Origin: Christensenellaceae bacterium
GTDB lineage: Bacteria; Bacillota; Clostridia; Christensenellales; Aristaeellaceae
NCBI GenBank assembly: GCA_012518615.1
Contig: JAAYRU010000029.1
Location: 57,994-121,993 of the forward strand
DNA length: 64,000 nucleotides
Direction: 5' to 3'
The first letter of the stretch is position 1, and every line of letters begins with the position of its first letter. The notes below the pieces were generated by a model. That model was given only the letters and a program-made list of their open reading frames with translations, was not told where the DNA came from and searched no databases. A program made the translations under genes and the position numbers. This document shows, piece after piece, positions 26,739-34,614 of the stretch.

Positions 26739-28760
26739 TTATCTACCTATCCTAGCCCTATTTATAAATCCTCTAGCTGGCTCGCCTTCAAGGGTTGTTT
26801 CTATATACGCCCAACGCTCTCCAAAAAAGCCAAGAAGCGTTACATTAGTGCCCTTGCTTATTACGCCTATTTTGGAGGGGCTAAGTATTGGGTCGTCGTT
26901 GAAATTGGCATCCTGCACTATGGTTACCGGCTCATACATAAAGTTAAGCTGGGAAAGGCTTACCCCGCTTGGCACGCCTGAAGCCTGTATATAGCCTATG
27001 CGGTAATCATCCCTGTACTGGTAGCCCATCATAGCCCAATCGCCATCAAGACCATAGAACCTGCACCTGCCGCCTTTTACATTAGCCTGCCCGTTTGCGG
27101 CACGGTAGTATTCTGTACCGGGACCTGAGTACACGGCGTATTCAGATGATATAGACCCTGTCTTATGCGCAGGGATATTATAATCCCTTCCTGATGGCGC
27201 GGGCGGGTTTGTTATTATAGGCACTACGGTTTCAGGCGGCATGGTAGGCACCACATAGGGCTTAGGGGTATCTGTAGGCGTCGGGGGTTTGGGCGCTTCC
27301 GTTATAGCGCTCGGCGGAGCATACACAAACACTAGTCCTGTAGGGCTTGCATTGCCGTTTGCATCCACATATACGCTTGCGCTGTCTGCGCTTATGCGTG
27401 TGTAGCCCTTAGGAACCATGCTAGAATTTGCGTATATGGTATGGCTGCCTACGCCTACTGTTACCACTTGAGAGTTTAACAGATTACCCGCATTATCCTG
27501 ATACATTACGCTTACACTCGCGCTTACGGGCAGTGCGTATGTAAACACCACGCTTGAGGGGCTTGCCGTACCGTTATAGGAAATATACACAGGCACGCTG
27601 CGTTGGCTTTGAAGCGCATAGCCGCTTGGAACCTTATTATCGTTTGCGTATATGGTGTTGTTACCCTGCCTGCAGGACACATAGTCCACAGCCAATGTGT
27701 CGCCCGAGGCGCTGCGGTAGTACACGGGTACCGATACAACAATCTCCTGCGCGGCTTTTGGCTGATACTGGAATGTTACGGAACTTGGCGTTGGCTTGCC
27801 ATAATTATCCACATATACGCTTATTGAGGAGCTTGAGTACCTGCTGTACCCCTCAGGCACAAGGTTGTCGTTTGCGTATACTATATTATATCCCGCTGAT
27901 AAGTTTACATATTCGGTATTAAGCCATACTCCGTTTGTGGTTTGGTAGTTTACAACCACTTGAGGCACAGTTGGCGGAGTAGTAGGCATATAGCCGGTGC
28001 CGGAGGCTGTAAATATAACCGTTGACGGGTTTGCAACAAGCTGCGCGGATACGCTTACCACCCTGTCCTTAGCCCCTACAATCTGATATCCGCTTGGAAG
28101 TCCGTTTGTATTAGCATATAGAAGGTGGCTGCCCGCGCGCAGGTATACTGTGCTTGTTTTAAGCAGATTGCCATAATTATCCACATAGCGTATCTCAACC
28201 GCAGCAAGGTTACTTGGCGCTGTTGTTGGGGCTACACCCCCAGCGCTATAAAGGAAAAGCACAGCAGCGGGCACTGCATTTCCGGCAGAATCCACACTTA
28301 CATTTACCTTTCCCAAGCCTTGCAGCTGATAGCCGCTTGGCACAAGAGAGGCGTTTGCGTATATCTCATTTACGCCTACCCTTCCATATACATAATCTGT
28401 ATATAGCAATTTCCCGTCAAGCGTGCGGTAGTATACGGGTATAGTGCCGCCAGATGTCTGATAACCTGCGGTAAAATCCACAAGGTTATTTGATACATAA
28501 CCCGTTCTGCCATCGGGCAGCAGTATCTCATACCAGCCGCTTTGCGCAATAGAAAGCACAGGATAGCTCGAACCCGTTGGAATGCTTGTAATCAGCGCAT
28601 ACGCTGTAGAGCCGCCCTCCCTTACATTTAGATAGTTTTTCGCGGTAACTGTAGCAGTACCTATTATTGGCATGCCGTCTGCATTTGCCGCAGGCAGCAC
28701 AGATAGTACAAGTATAATTGCAAGTATAACACTAAAGCCCTTTCTTAACTTTCTTTTCAT
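26739..28760 (-). CDS. Secreted protein with SH3 domains and five MucBP-like repeats
   Basis: This protein of about 673 residues starts with a signal peptide (KGFSVILAIILVLSVLPAANA). An SH3b domain follows (NYLNVREGGSTAYALI, VLSIAQSGWYEILLPDG). Next come five beta-rich repeats of about 65-80 residues, each with the pattern YxD..G.LL....V....G...IYAN...VP.GY and ending P..V.F.Y. A Pro/Thr linker leads to two C-terminal SH3-like segments. There is no sortase motif or C-terminal membrane helix, so attachment is probably through SH3 binding to cell wall. GAGGTGAT precedes the chosen ATG. Its modules match the giant protein encoded at 56-62 kb. Confidence 0.8.
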   Translation of the reverse strand: MKRKLRKGFSVILAIILVLSVLPAANADGMPIIGTATVTAKNYLNVREGGSTAYALITSIPTGSSYPVLSIAQSGWYEILLPDGRTGYVSNNLVDFTAGYQTSGGTIPVYYRTLDGKLLYTDYVYGRVGVNEIYANASLVPSGYQLQGLGKVNVSVDSAGNAVPAAVLFLYSAGGVAPTTAPSNLAAVEIRYVDNYGNLLKTSTVYLRAGSHLLYANTNGLPSGYQIVGAKDRVVSVSAQLVANPSTVIFTASGTGYMPTTPPTVPQVVVNYQTTNGVWLNTEYVNLSAGYNIVYANDNLVPEGYSRYSSSSISVYVDNYGKPTPSSVTFQYQPKAAQEIVVSVPVYYRSASGDTLAVDYVSCRQGNNTIYANDNKVPSGYALQSQRSVPVYISYNGTASPSSVVFTYALPVSASVSVMYQDNAGNLLNSQVVTVGVGSHTIYANSSMVPKGYTRISADSASVYVDANGNASPTGLVFVYAPPSAITEAPKPPTPTDTPKPYVVPTMPPETVVPIITNPPAPSGRDYNIPAHKTGSISSEYAVYSGPGTEYYRAANGQANVKGGRCRFYGLDGDWAMMGYQYRDDYRIGYIQASGVPSGVSLSQLNFMYEPVTIVQDANFNDDPILSPSKIGVISKGTNVTLLGFFGERWAYIETTLEGEPARGFINRARIGR

Positions 28761-28891
28761 TGTATCACCTCGTAAAAATATTCCGTAATAGTTATAAACC
28801 ATTCTACTATATATAACGCATTAAAATCCAATTTCCTTGCACATAATTTGAAATTTTTATATGCAGGGTATAAAATCTCTTAGGAGGTATT

Positions 28892-29500
28892 ATGAAAACC
28901 AACTACGATAAAATTATGCAGGATAGCATTTCCCGCCTTTCAAAAAGGGAGAGGCTGCTGCTGCACGCCTGCTGCGCGCCCTGCTCCTCGGCAGTGCTTG
29001 AAAGGCTAAGCCCCCATTTTGATATTACTCTTTTTTTCTATAACCCCAATATGGACGGCGAAGAGGAATATAACAAAAGAGCTTCAGAGCTTATACGCCT
29101 AGTAAAGGAAACGGGTAATGCCGCTAGTGTTATTATACCACCTTTTGAGCCCCTAGAATACCAGTGCATAGTAAAAGGGCTTGAAAACGAAAAAGAAGGC
29201 GGCTTAAGATGCCACGCCTGCTACCGTCTGCGCCTTAAAAAAACCGCTGAATACGCAAAAGAGCACGGCTTTGAAAAGTTTACTACAACGCTTTCTATAA
29301 GCCCGCATAAAAATGCTGATATTATAAACAGCATAGGGCTTGAACTGGAAAAAGAAATAAGCATACCTTTCTTAGTGGCTGACTTCAAGAAACGGGGCGG
29401 GTTTAAAAGGTCTATAGAGCTATCCAAACAGTACGGGCTTTACAGGCAGAACTACTGCGGCTGTGTGTATTCAAAAAGAGCAAGGCTAGAGAATGATTAA
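28892..29500 (+). CDS. queH: Epoxyqueuosine reductase QueH
   Basis: QueH reduces epoxyqueuosine to queuosine at tRNA position 34 and is the non-cobalamin alternative to QueG. The 202-residue protein carries the conserved cysteine motifs HACCAPCSSAVLERL, CHACYRLRL and YCGCVYS that hold an Fe-S cluster and a second metal, plus FTTTLSISPHKN. AGGAGG precedes the ATG. It stands alone between divergent genes. Confidence 0.93.
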   Translation: MKTNYDKIMQDSISRLSKRERLLLHACCAPCSSAVLERLSPHFDITLFFYNPNMDGEEEYNKRASELIRLVKETGNAASVIIPPFEPLEYQCIVKGLENEKEGGLRCHACYRLRLKKTAEYAKEHGFEKFTTTLSISPHKNADIINSIGLELEKEISIPFLVADFKKRGGFKRSIELSKQYGLYRQNYCGCVYSKRARLEND

Positions 29501-29541
29501 AGCTACTTGGCATAACCACACAACAATAGCTATTTATACTC

Positions 29542-29688
29542 ATCTCAGCCTAAATAAGCTTTATTTTGTGCGCCTTTTCCGATTTGTCTTTGCTTTGCTC
29601 AGTCAATATAGCACCGCTATGTTTCCTTCGCCAAGCTTTGCCAAATCAAAAAATTCGCTACAATCTATGCGCTGCTTTAAACTGAGAT
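29542..29688 (-). repeat. Diverged copy (E) of the 160-bp foldback repeat
   Basis: The core, from TTTTGTGCGCCTTTTCC through CTTCGCCAAGCTTTGCC, matches copies C and D. The terminal inverted repeats have changed to ATCTCAGCCTAAA / TTTAAACTGAGAT-like ends. It lies between queH and the hsp20 terminator. Confidence 0.7.
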
Positions 29689-29738
29689 AAATATTAGCAT
29701 TACGCTATAAAATAACATAAACATAGAGAAATAAAACA

Positions 29739-29765
29739 CTGAGGCAGGTACACTCCCTGCCTCAG
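29739..29765 (-). terminator. Intrinsic terminator of hsp20
   Basis: CTGAGGCAGG and CCTGCCTCAG form a perfect 10-bp stem with a 7-nt loop, followed on the minus strand by TGTTTTATTT, 32 bp past the hsp20 stop. Confidence 0.8.
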
Positions 29766-29797
29766 CTTAATTAAACCATGAAAAACAGCTTTTAGTA

Positions 29798-30247
29798 TTA
29801 TTCTATGTTTATTGTCTTTACAGTTTCTACCTGAGCCATCTTGGGTACTGTTACGGAAAGTACGCCGTTTTCAAGCTTTGCGGATATATTGTCCACATCA
29901 GCATCGCCTAGGTAAATCTTGCGGCTCATAGAACTGAAGCGGCGCTCCTTATGCACATAGTTGCGCTCCTTGTCCTCTTCTTCTCTCTCTTCATTTACAT
30001 TTACTGCTATGGTAAGGCAATCCGCCTCCATTGAAATGCTTACATTTTCCTTATCCACGCCAGGAAGCTCCGCTTCAATAAGGAAGTCCTTTTCCCTATC
30101 TTCAATATCTAGCTTGAAGGTATCCCTAGCAAGGCTCCTAGTTGTAGGGTAATTGTTTGAGAAGAAATCGTCCAGCATATCGTGTATGCTTGTCATGCTA
30201 CTCACCAAATTATCTGATCTACGGTTAAATGGAATTAATCTTGTCAT
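29798..30247 (-). CDS. Hsp20/alpha-crystallin small heat-shock protein
   Basis: This 149-residue ATP-independent holdase has an N-terminal arm (RRSDNLVSSMTSIHDMLDDFF). The alpha-crystallin domain follows, with FLIEAELPGVDKENVSI and the conserved late segment AKLENGVLSVTVPK. The C-terminus ends with a short extension. The gene is directly preceded by a sigma-A promoter and a perfect CIRCE operator, so HrcA repression is expected, with induction on heat or protein damage. Confidence 0.95.
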   Translation of the reverse strand: MTRLIPFNRRSDNLVSSMTSIHDMLDDFFSNNYPTTRSLARDTFKLDIEDREKDFLIEAELPGVDKENVSISMEADCLTIAVNVNEEREEEDKERNYVHKERRFSSMSRKIYLGDADVDNISAKLENGVLSVTVPKMAQVETVKTINIE

Positions 30248-30280
30248 ATTTACACTCTCCTTTGTTGTTAATCTTTTTTG

Positions 30281-30307
30281 TTAGCACTCTCTCTCGTTGA
30301 GTGCTAA
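30281..30307 (-). promoter_or_regulatory. CIRCE operator (HrcA binding site)
   Basis: TTAGCACTC, a 9-nt spacer and GAGTGCTAA match the CIRCE consensus exactly. It lies between the hsp20 promoter and its start codon. Confidence 0.95.
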
Positions 30308-30311
30308 TATG

Positions 30312-30340
30312 TTTATAACATATATTTATCACACTGTCAA
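30312..30340 (-). promoter_or_regulatory. hsp20 promoter
   Basis: TTGACA and TATAAA on the minus strand are separated by 17 bp, immediately upstream of the CIRCE element. Confidence 0.8.
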
Positions 30341-30423
30341 GCGCTATTTTGAAGGCTCAGGTAAACAATTTGTGAACAATATGTAAACGCATAAAAGCTA
30401 GTGGTTCTGCGGCTTTTTAGCGT

Positions 30424-30452
30424 AAAAAAGGGCTTAGTATTCGCCCTAAGCC
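30424..30452 (-). terminator. Terminator-like hairpin in the hsp20-NUDIX gap
   Basis: GGCTTAG and CTAAGCC pair around an 8-nt loop and are followed on the minus strand by CTTTTTT. It could end transcripts coming from the NUDIX-YhcG direction. The rest of 30341-30860 contains no credible gene, only AT-rich DNA and a repeat described separately. Confidence 0.55.
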
Positions 30453-30625
30453 GTATTACATTTAAACATTGTACACAAAAATTTATAGCGGTTTTCTACG
30501 CCGCACACTGTCTTTACATATTAAAAGGTGCCATTTTTTGAAAACCGCCATACCAAAATGTATTTGTATTAAGTGTTAGTTGCAGCTATTTGTCTTACAC
30601 TAGTTTATAGTTGTCAAATAAACAG

Positions 30626-30840
30626 AGCCTGTGGCGGAGTTTAAAATAAAACATTCTTTTTGACTGTTTTTACACTTATAAAACCTCGTAAAATCAATCT
30701 TTTCAATCTTTATCATTTGTCTGACATCAGTGGTTATATCGGCTTCATTTTTCCAACTATTGCCAAAATCACATATTCTACAAAGTGCCTGACATTTTTA
30801 AACTCCATACTCAAAAGTAAGACAAATTGAATTTTGTCAA
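30626..30840. repeat. Diverged intergenic repeat, copy 1 (pair at 32624-32775)
   Basis: Shares ordered blocks with the second copy: CTGTTTTTAC, AAA-CTCG-TAAA, CATTTGT followed by GACATCAG and GGTTATAT, then GACAAATTG-ATTTT, with a longer gap before the last block in this copy. It lies directly downstream (minus strand) of the NUDIX gene. Alignment was by eye. Confidence 0.5.
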
Positions 30841-30860
30841 TCCGACAAACTGGGATTTTT

Positions 30861-31337
30861 TCATTCTATTTCTGTTCTTAATGTAAATACCTCAGGTAAA
30901 TCAAATATTTCTTTTTTCAAAAATATAGGATAAAAATACAAATCATTTAAATTTTCAAATTCTAGCCATTCAAATTCATGTTTATTATGGTGCTCACGCA
31001 AGATAAATCTACTTCCTTTTTCCAATATATTGGTATGTGAAATATCAATTAAAAAATATACACATATTTCGTGGAACATAATCTTATCAACATCTTCTTC
31101 AAAAAATCCTTGATTTAACCACAAAGGTCTTATAATTTTAGCATCAATTTCAAGCTCTTCTTTTACTTCTCTAATAACTGCATCTTCAGCTTTTTCACCA
31201 ATTTGGACTCTACCACCTGGCAGATAATAATAAGGTGATCTTTCATCTTTCATGGCTAAAATCTTATTATCGTTAATGATTACAGCACATACTCTATAAT
31301 TAAATTTACTGTTATCAATCAAAAAACTAATATCCAT
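30861..31337 (-). CDS. NUDIX hydrolase
   Basis: This 158-residue protein has a complete Nudix box, GGRVQIGEKAEDAVIREVKEEL (G-x5-E-x7-REVxEE), which binds Mg and hydrolyses nucleoside-diphosphate-linked substrates. The N-terminal CAVIINDNKILAMKDERSPYYYLPGG is typical of the MutT/ADP-ribose-type branch. The substrate cannot be assigned. Base composition is more AT-rich than the housekeeping genes, suggesting acquisition together with the adjacent nuclease gene. Confidence 0.88.
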   Translation of the reverse strand: MDISFLIDNSKFNYRVCAVIINDNKILAMKDERSPYYYLPGGRVQIGEKAEDAVIREVKEELEIDAKIIRPLWLNQGFFEEDVDKIMFHEICVYFLIDISHTNILEKGSRFILREHHNKHEFEWLEFENLNDLYFYPIFLKKEIFDLPEVFTLRTEIE

Positions 31338-31364
31338 AATTGCCTCTATAAATTCTGATTTAAT

Positions 31365-32444
31365 CTATTTCAGTTCATTTTCAATTTCCTCAATTGTAGG
31401 CATAGACGACTTAAATTTTTCAGGCAGTAACTTTGACAATTCATACGAGGAAATTCCGACAGGTGACTTTACATTATTTACTGAATACTGAGCTAAAACA
31501 TCATCTTTTGTCTTGCATACAAGCAGTCCTATCGTTGGACTGTCACCATCGGTGCGAAGAATGCCATCCACCGCAGCTACATAAGTGCTTAACTGCCCCA
31601 TGTCGCGAGGCTCAAATTCGCTTACCTTAACCTCAATTACCACATAACTATGAAGTTGAACATTGTAAAAAAGCATATCTAAAAACTGCTCCGTGTTGCC
31701 GACTAGCAATCTATATTCACGCCCTAAAAACGCAAATCCCGTTCCCAGCTCCAGCAAGAATCGTTGAAGGTTGTCCATAAGTGCATCTTTTAATTCTTTT
31801 TCATCATAGTTTCGGCGCAAGGTGAGAAAATCGAAATTATAAGGATCTTTTGTTATCTGTTGTGCAAGTTCACTTTTCACAGGTGGCAAACTTTTATTGA
31901 AATTTGTCACCGCCATGCCCTTTCTCTCAAATAAGTCCGTATCCAAAAAATTTAGCAGAACCGCCCTAGACCAACCGTTCTTTAGTGTTTCCTTTACAAA
32001 AAAACACGCTTTGTCATATTCTCTCTTACACTTATCAATGATTAGTTTGTTATGCCCCCAAGGTATTCTAAAAATTGGTGTTTCAAATTCCACCCCGGCT
32101 TGGGGTAAATTTGATTCTTCCACATAATCCACCCCGGCTTGGGGTAGATTCAGTGCATTGGGATATAATTCGTAAAACCAGACCATATAGCGTAAATTTG
32201 TTACCGAAAAAGACTTTACATCCGGCAGAAGTTCCGTCAGATCCTTGCTCACATTATTATAGAAATCAGTACCATAGCGTGATGCACTGTTCATCAATGA
32301 AATATCTCTGCCAAGAATCCAATAAAACCGGAGCATTTGTTCGTTAACTTTGACAGCCGCTTTTAATTGGCTTTTTCTAAATTCCTTGCTGATGGATTGA
32401 ATCCATTTGCGGTAATATTCATCCTTCTTTATCAATTCACTCAC
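31365..32444 (-). CDS. YhcG-like PDDEXK nuclease domain protein (DUF1016)
   Basis: This 359-residue protein has an N-terminal DUF1016 helical domain (KWIQSISKEFRKSQ, YWILGRDISLM, NLRYMVWFYELYP) and a C-terminal PD-(D/E)xK nuclease core. In the latter, FLDMLFYN and VVIEVKVSEFEPRDMGQL supply the Asp and Glu-x-Lys residues. The GTG at 32444 is chosen because GGAGG lies seven bases upstream. Residues near 105-125 contain a 13-residue duplication (NLPQAGV repeated). Family members are common in defence islands and beside type I R-M or transposon genes, but their function is not settled. Confidence 0.85.
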   Translation of the reverse strand: MSELIKKDEYYRKWIQSISKEFRKSQLKAAVKVNEQMLRFYWILGRDISLMNSASRYGTDFYNNVSKDLTELLPDVKSFSVTNLRYMVWFYELYPNALNLPQAGVDYVEESNLPQAGVEFETPIFRIPWGHNKLIIDKCKREYDKACFFVKETLKNGWSRAVLLNFLDTDLFERKGMAVTNFNKSLPPVKSELAQQITKDPYNFDFLTLRRNYDEKELKDALMDNLQRFLLELGTGFAFLGREYRLLVGNTEQFLDMLFYNVQLHSYVVIEVKVSEFEPRDMGQLSTYVAAVDGILRTDGDSPTIGLLVCKTKDDVLAQYSVNNVKSPVGISSYELSKLLPEKFKSSMPTIEEIENELK

Positions 32445-32623
32445 AAACCTACCTCCAAGCATTTTAATTTTATATGAAACCCTACCTAAATTCAACCACT
32501 CTACAATCGCCGATCAATGATACTTTTGTCGATTATATCACTTTTTTTAGTTTCATACTTTGTGGAAGCTCTGAAACCCTTTGAGTTACTTAAGTTTTTC
32601 CCTTTTAGCATTATTATGACACC

Positions 32624-32775
32624 CTCCCCTGATGAGGAGTTGAATAAAAAAATGCTGTTTTTACTTGTTTTTAAACTCGGTAAAGCCAGTGAAATAAGGC
32701 TTTTTCGGGTTTGGCATTTGTTGGACATCAGGGTTATATATAATTTTAGGAGCGACAAATTGGATTTTATATATT
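32624..32775. repeat. Diverged intergenic repeat, copy 2
   Basis: Partner of the sequence at 30626-30840, in the same orientation, about 2 kb apart, bracketing the NUDIX and YhcG-like genes. The 32501-32805 gap has open frames on both strands, but none has a ribosome site or a recognisable domain. I treat it as non-coding. Confidence 0.5.
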
Positions 32776-32805
32776 CATTGCCTTTCAGTTGTACTTGCAA
32801 TAGCT

Positions 32806-33180
32806 CTATCCTTCCCATTCCCGTTTAAATCCATTGACAGCATATTCTTTCAGTTCATCATTGGGGATCCATTCTCTTTCATCGCTCCATAGATGCTTGA
32901 CAATGCCTATAATTGCGCCTTTATCCAGCAGTCCATATATATGTGGATAATCAAATTTTCCGCCATTTTCCCATTTTACTTCGCAGTTTAACCGCTCAGT
33001 ATCAATTAAAAGGATTACCTTTTCAGCGTAATCATTCTTAAAATTCGGCGCTACCAGATAATATGTATCTAAATCCGAGCAATGAATAAAACCGCATCTT
33101 TCCAGACTTTTTGTTCCGTAACTGCCTGTTTCAATCTCTTTTTCAAATTCATCCCTATTAACGGAGTGAATAATAATCAT
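32806..33180 (-). CDS. DUF952 family protein
   Basis: This 124-residue protein has the pattern of DUF952: an N-terminal substrate-like pocket (GSYGTKSLERCGFIHCSDLDTYYLVAPNF), VILLIDTERLNCEVKWE and FDYPHIYGLLDKGAI. The fold is related to ADP-ribosyltransferase-like barrels, but the biochemical activity is unknown. The ATG at 33180 follows AAGGGGATG; the ATG at 33213 has no such site. Confidence 0.8.
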   Translation of the reverse strand: MIIIHSVNRDEFEKEIETGSYGTKSLERCGFIHCSDLDTYYLVAPNFKNDYAEKVILLIDTERLNCEVKWENGGKFDYPHIYGLLDKGAIIGIVKHLWSDEREWIPNDELKEYAVNGFKREWEG

Positions 33181-33228
33181 ATGCCCATCCCCTTTCTCTG
33201 AAACAAATTCCAATTTTTATATTTTGTC

Positions 33229-33477
33229 TTACTTCAACACTTCCCATACCGGATTCTGTTTAGAACCGACACGCCTGATATAACCTTTCTCTACAAGAGA
33301 ATTGAGCGCTCTTTGAACCGTTCTTACAGTTTTAGAAATCTTTTCGGCTATTTCTTCTCTTGAAAAATCCGGTTTTTGTTTTAGAATAGCGTAAACCGCT
33401 TTCTCTGTTCCGTTCAAAGTGAGATCCAAAGTGACATTATAGTACCACAAAGTGACACTTCTATCACTTCGGATCAT
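33229..33477 (-). CDS. Small winged-helix protein, possibly a remnant of a larger regulator
   Basis: This is an 82-residue frame whose C-terminal 60 residues form a winged helix-turn-helix (AVYAILKQKPDFSREEIAEKISKTVRTVQRALNSLVEKGYI). The domain resembles the C-terminal wHTH of AlbA_2-type ATP-binding transcriptional regulators. No good ribosome site precedes the ATG and the large N-terminal domain expected is absent, so this may be the surviving end of a truncated gene. The upstream DNA has repeated TCACTTT motifs. Confidence 0.5.
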   Translation of the reverse strand: MIRSDRSVTLWYYNVTLDLTLNGTEKAVYAILKQKPDFSREEIAEKISKTVRTVQRALNSLVEKGYIRRVGSKQNPVWEVLK

Positions 33478-33533
33478 TCAAGCGAATACTGTCTGCAATA
33501 ATACCATAATCGATGTCACTTTTTGGCACCACA

Positions 33534-34499
33534 TCACATATCCCTTATTTTACTTGGCATAACTCCAAATTCCTTAACAAAGGCTCTGTAAAACGCAGAA
33601 TAATCGCCATAGCCTACCAGCTCTATCACTTTAGAGGGCGTAATGCCTTCAAGCAGTTTTTCCCTTGCTAAATTCAGCCTTTTTTTGGTTATATATTGGT
33701 GCAGATTTATACCCATACCCTTGGAAAAAGTCCTAGACAATGTGCTTTTGCTAAGGAAAAACTCTTCCGCGATTTTCTCTAAACAGAGCGCCCTATCGGG
33801 TATATTTTCGTCTATATATTCAACTATACTCTTAAGCCTAGTGTTCTCACTTTTAAGACCAGTCGCATTTTTCCCTGCCAAATTTATATTAACCATTATT
33901 TCAGTGAGGTATGCTTTTCTAAGTAAATCATGCCCATAGCTTTCATCATCAAGGTTAGAGAGCAAAAGAAGCAGCTCCTTATGCCTTAACACTTCCTGAC
34001 CTGATAGACGGATTTTAGTTTGATTTTCGCTAAAGCAATCAAACAAATTAGTCTTAGCTGAGCTAATACTTTTAAGATATTCGGGATTAATCCATAAAAA
34101 CATCCGTTTGTAGCTATCCTGCACGGAATGAATTTCCGGCCAATGTAAAGTTCCGGGGGGGATTAAAAGCAAGTCGCCATAGGTGAGTTTATAGTTTTCT
34201 GAGTGCACATGGTAAGTAACATCTCCCTCTAAAAACAAATAAATCTCATAAAAATCTATATGATAATGTACAGGAGTTTTTGAAATGTAGCAACGCTCAT
34301 AATAGAAAGCCTCAACATCCCGCCTACGCATATTCCAACGGGTTAAATCTCTCTCTTCATTTTTGTTGTTTTTTATACTTACCATATCTCCCCTACAACA
34401 AAATATCTCTTTCCGTTTGCCATATAAATTATGCTTTTTCGAGCGCAATATGTCAAACAGTGCTTTTTGCAATGTTTTATCCACGCTGAACAATACCAT
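33534..34499 (-). CDS. AraC-family transcriptional regulator
   Basis: This protein of up to 321 residues has an N-terminal cupin-type sensor domain (HYHIDFYEIYLFLEGDVTYHV, LLLIPPGTLHWPEIH) and a C-terminal double helix-turn-helix of the AraC type (LEKIAEEFFLSKSTLSRTF, VIELVGYGDYSAFYRAFVKEFGVMPSKIR). The start is uncertain: 34385 has AGGGGAG close by, 34499 has a weaker site. It is divergent from the GH31 glycosidase gene and very probably regulates it in response to an oligosaccharide. Confidence 0.88.
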   Translation of the reverse strand: MVLFSVDKTLQKALFDILRSKKHNLYGKRKEIFCCRGDMVSIKNNKNEERDLTRWNMRRRDVEAFYYERCYISKTPVHYHIDFYEIYLFLEGDVTYHVHSENYKLTYGDLLLIPPGTLHWPEIHSVQDSYKRMFLWINPEYLKSISSAKTNLFDCFSENQTKIRLSGQEVLRHKELLLLLSNLDDESYGHDLLRKAYLTEIMVNINLAGKNATGLKSENTRLKSIVEYIDENIPDRALCLEKIAEEFFLSKSTLSRTFSKGMGINLHQYITKKRLNLAREKLLEGITPSKVIELVGYGDYSAFYRAFVKEFGVMPSKIRDM

Positions 34500-34614
34500 T
34501 TACCCACTCAATATGATAATATTTATTGTACATATGCTATGCTTTAATATTTATGAAGAGTTATATTAGTTGTAATTAAAAAATACTTCATGGCTAAAAG
34601 CGCATAAGGGGGGC

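Noticed and set aside
29493..29690. Short plus-strand frame after queH
   Set aside because: It lies within the diverged foldback repeat and overlaps the end of queH in another frame.
32624..32650. CTGATGAG followed by GAA-like sequence as a hammerhead ribozyme core
   Set aside because: The required stem between CTGATGA and GAAA is absent and no matching helices or cleavage site are present.
32600..32775. Integron attC-like site (GTTGGAC and GTTGAAT match the core consensus)
   Set aside because: Both core-like words lie on the same strand instead of facing each other, and no integrase gene is nearby.
32501..32828. Overlapping frames of about 100 codons on both strands
   Set aside because: No ribosome site and no domain; the sequence coincides with the intergenic repeat.
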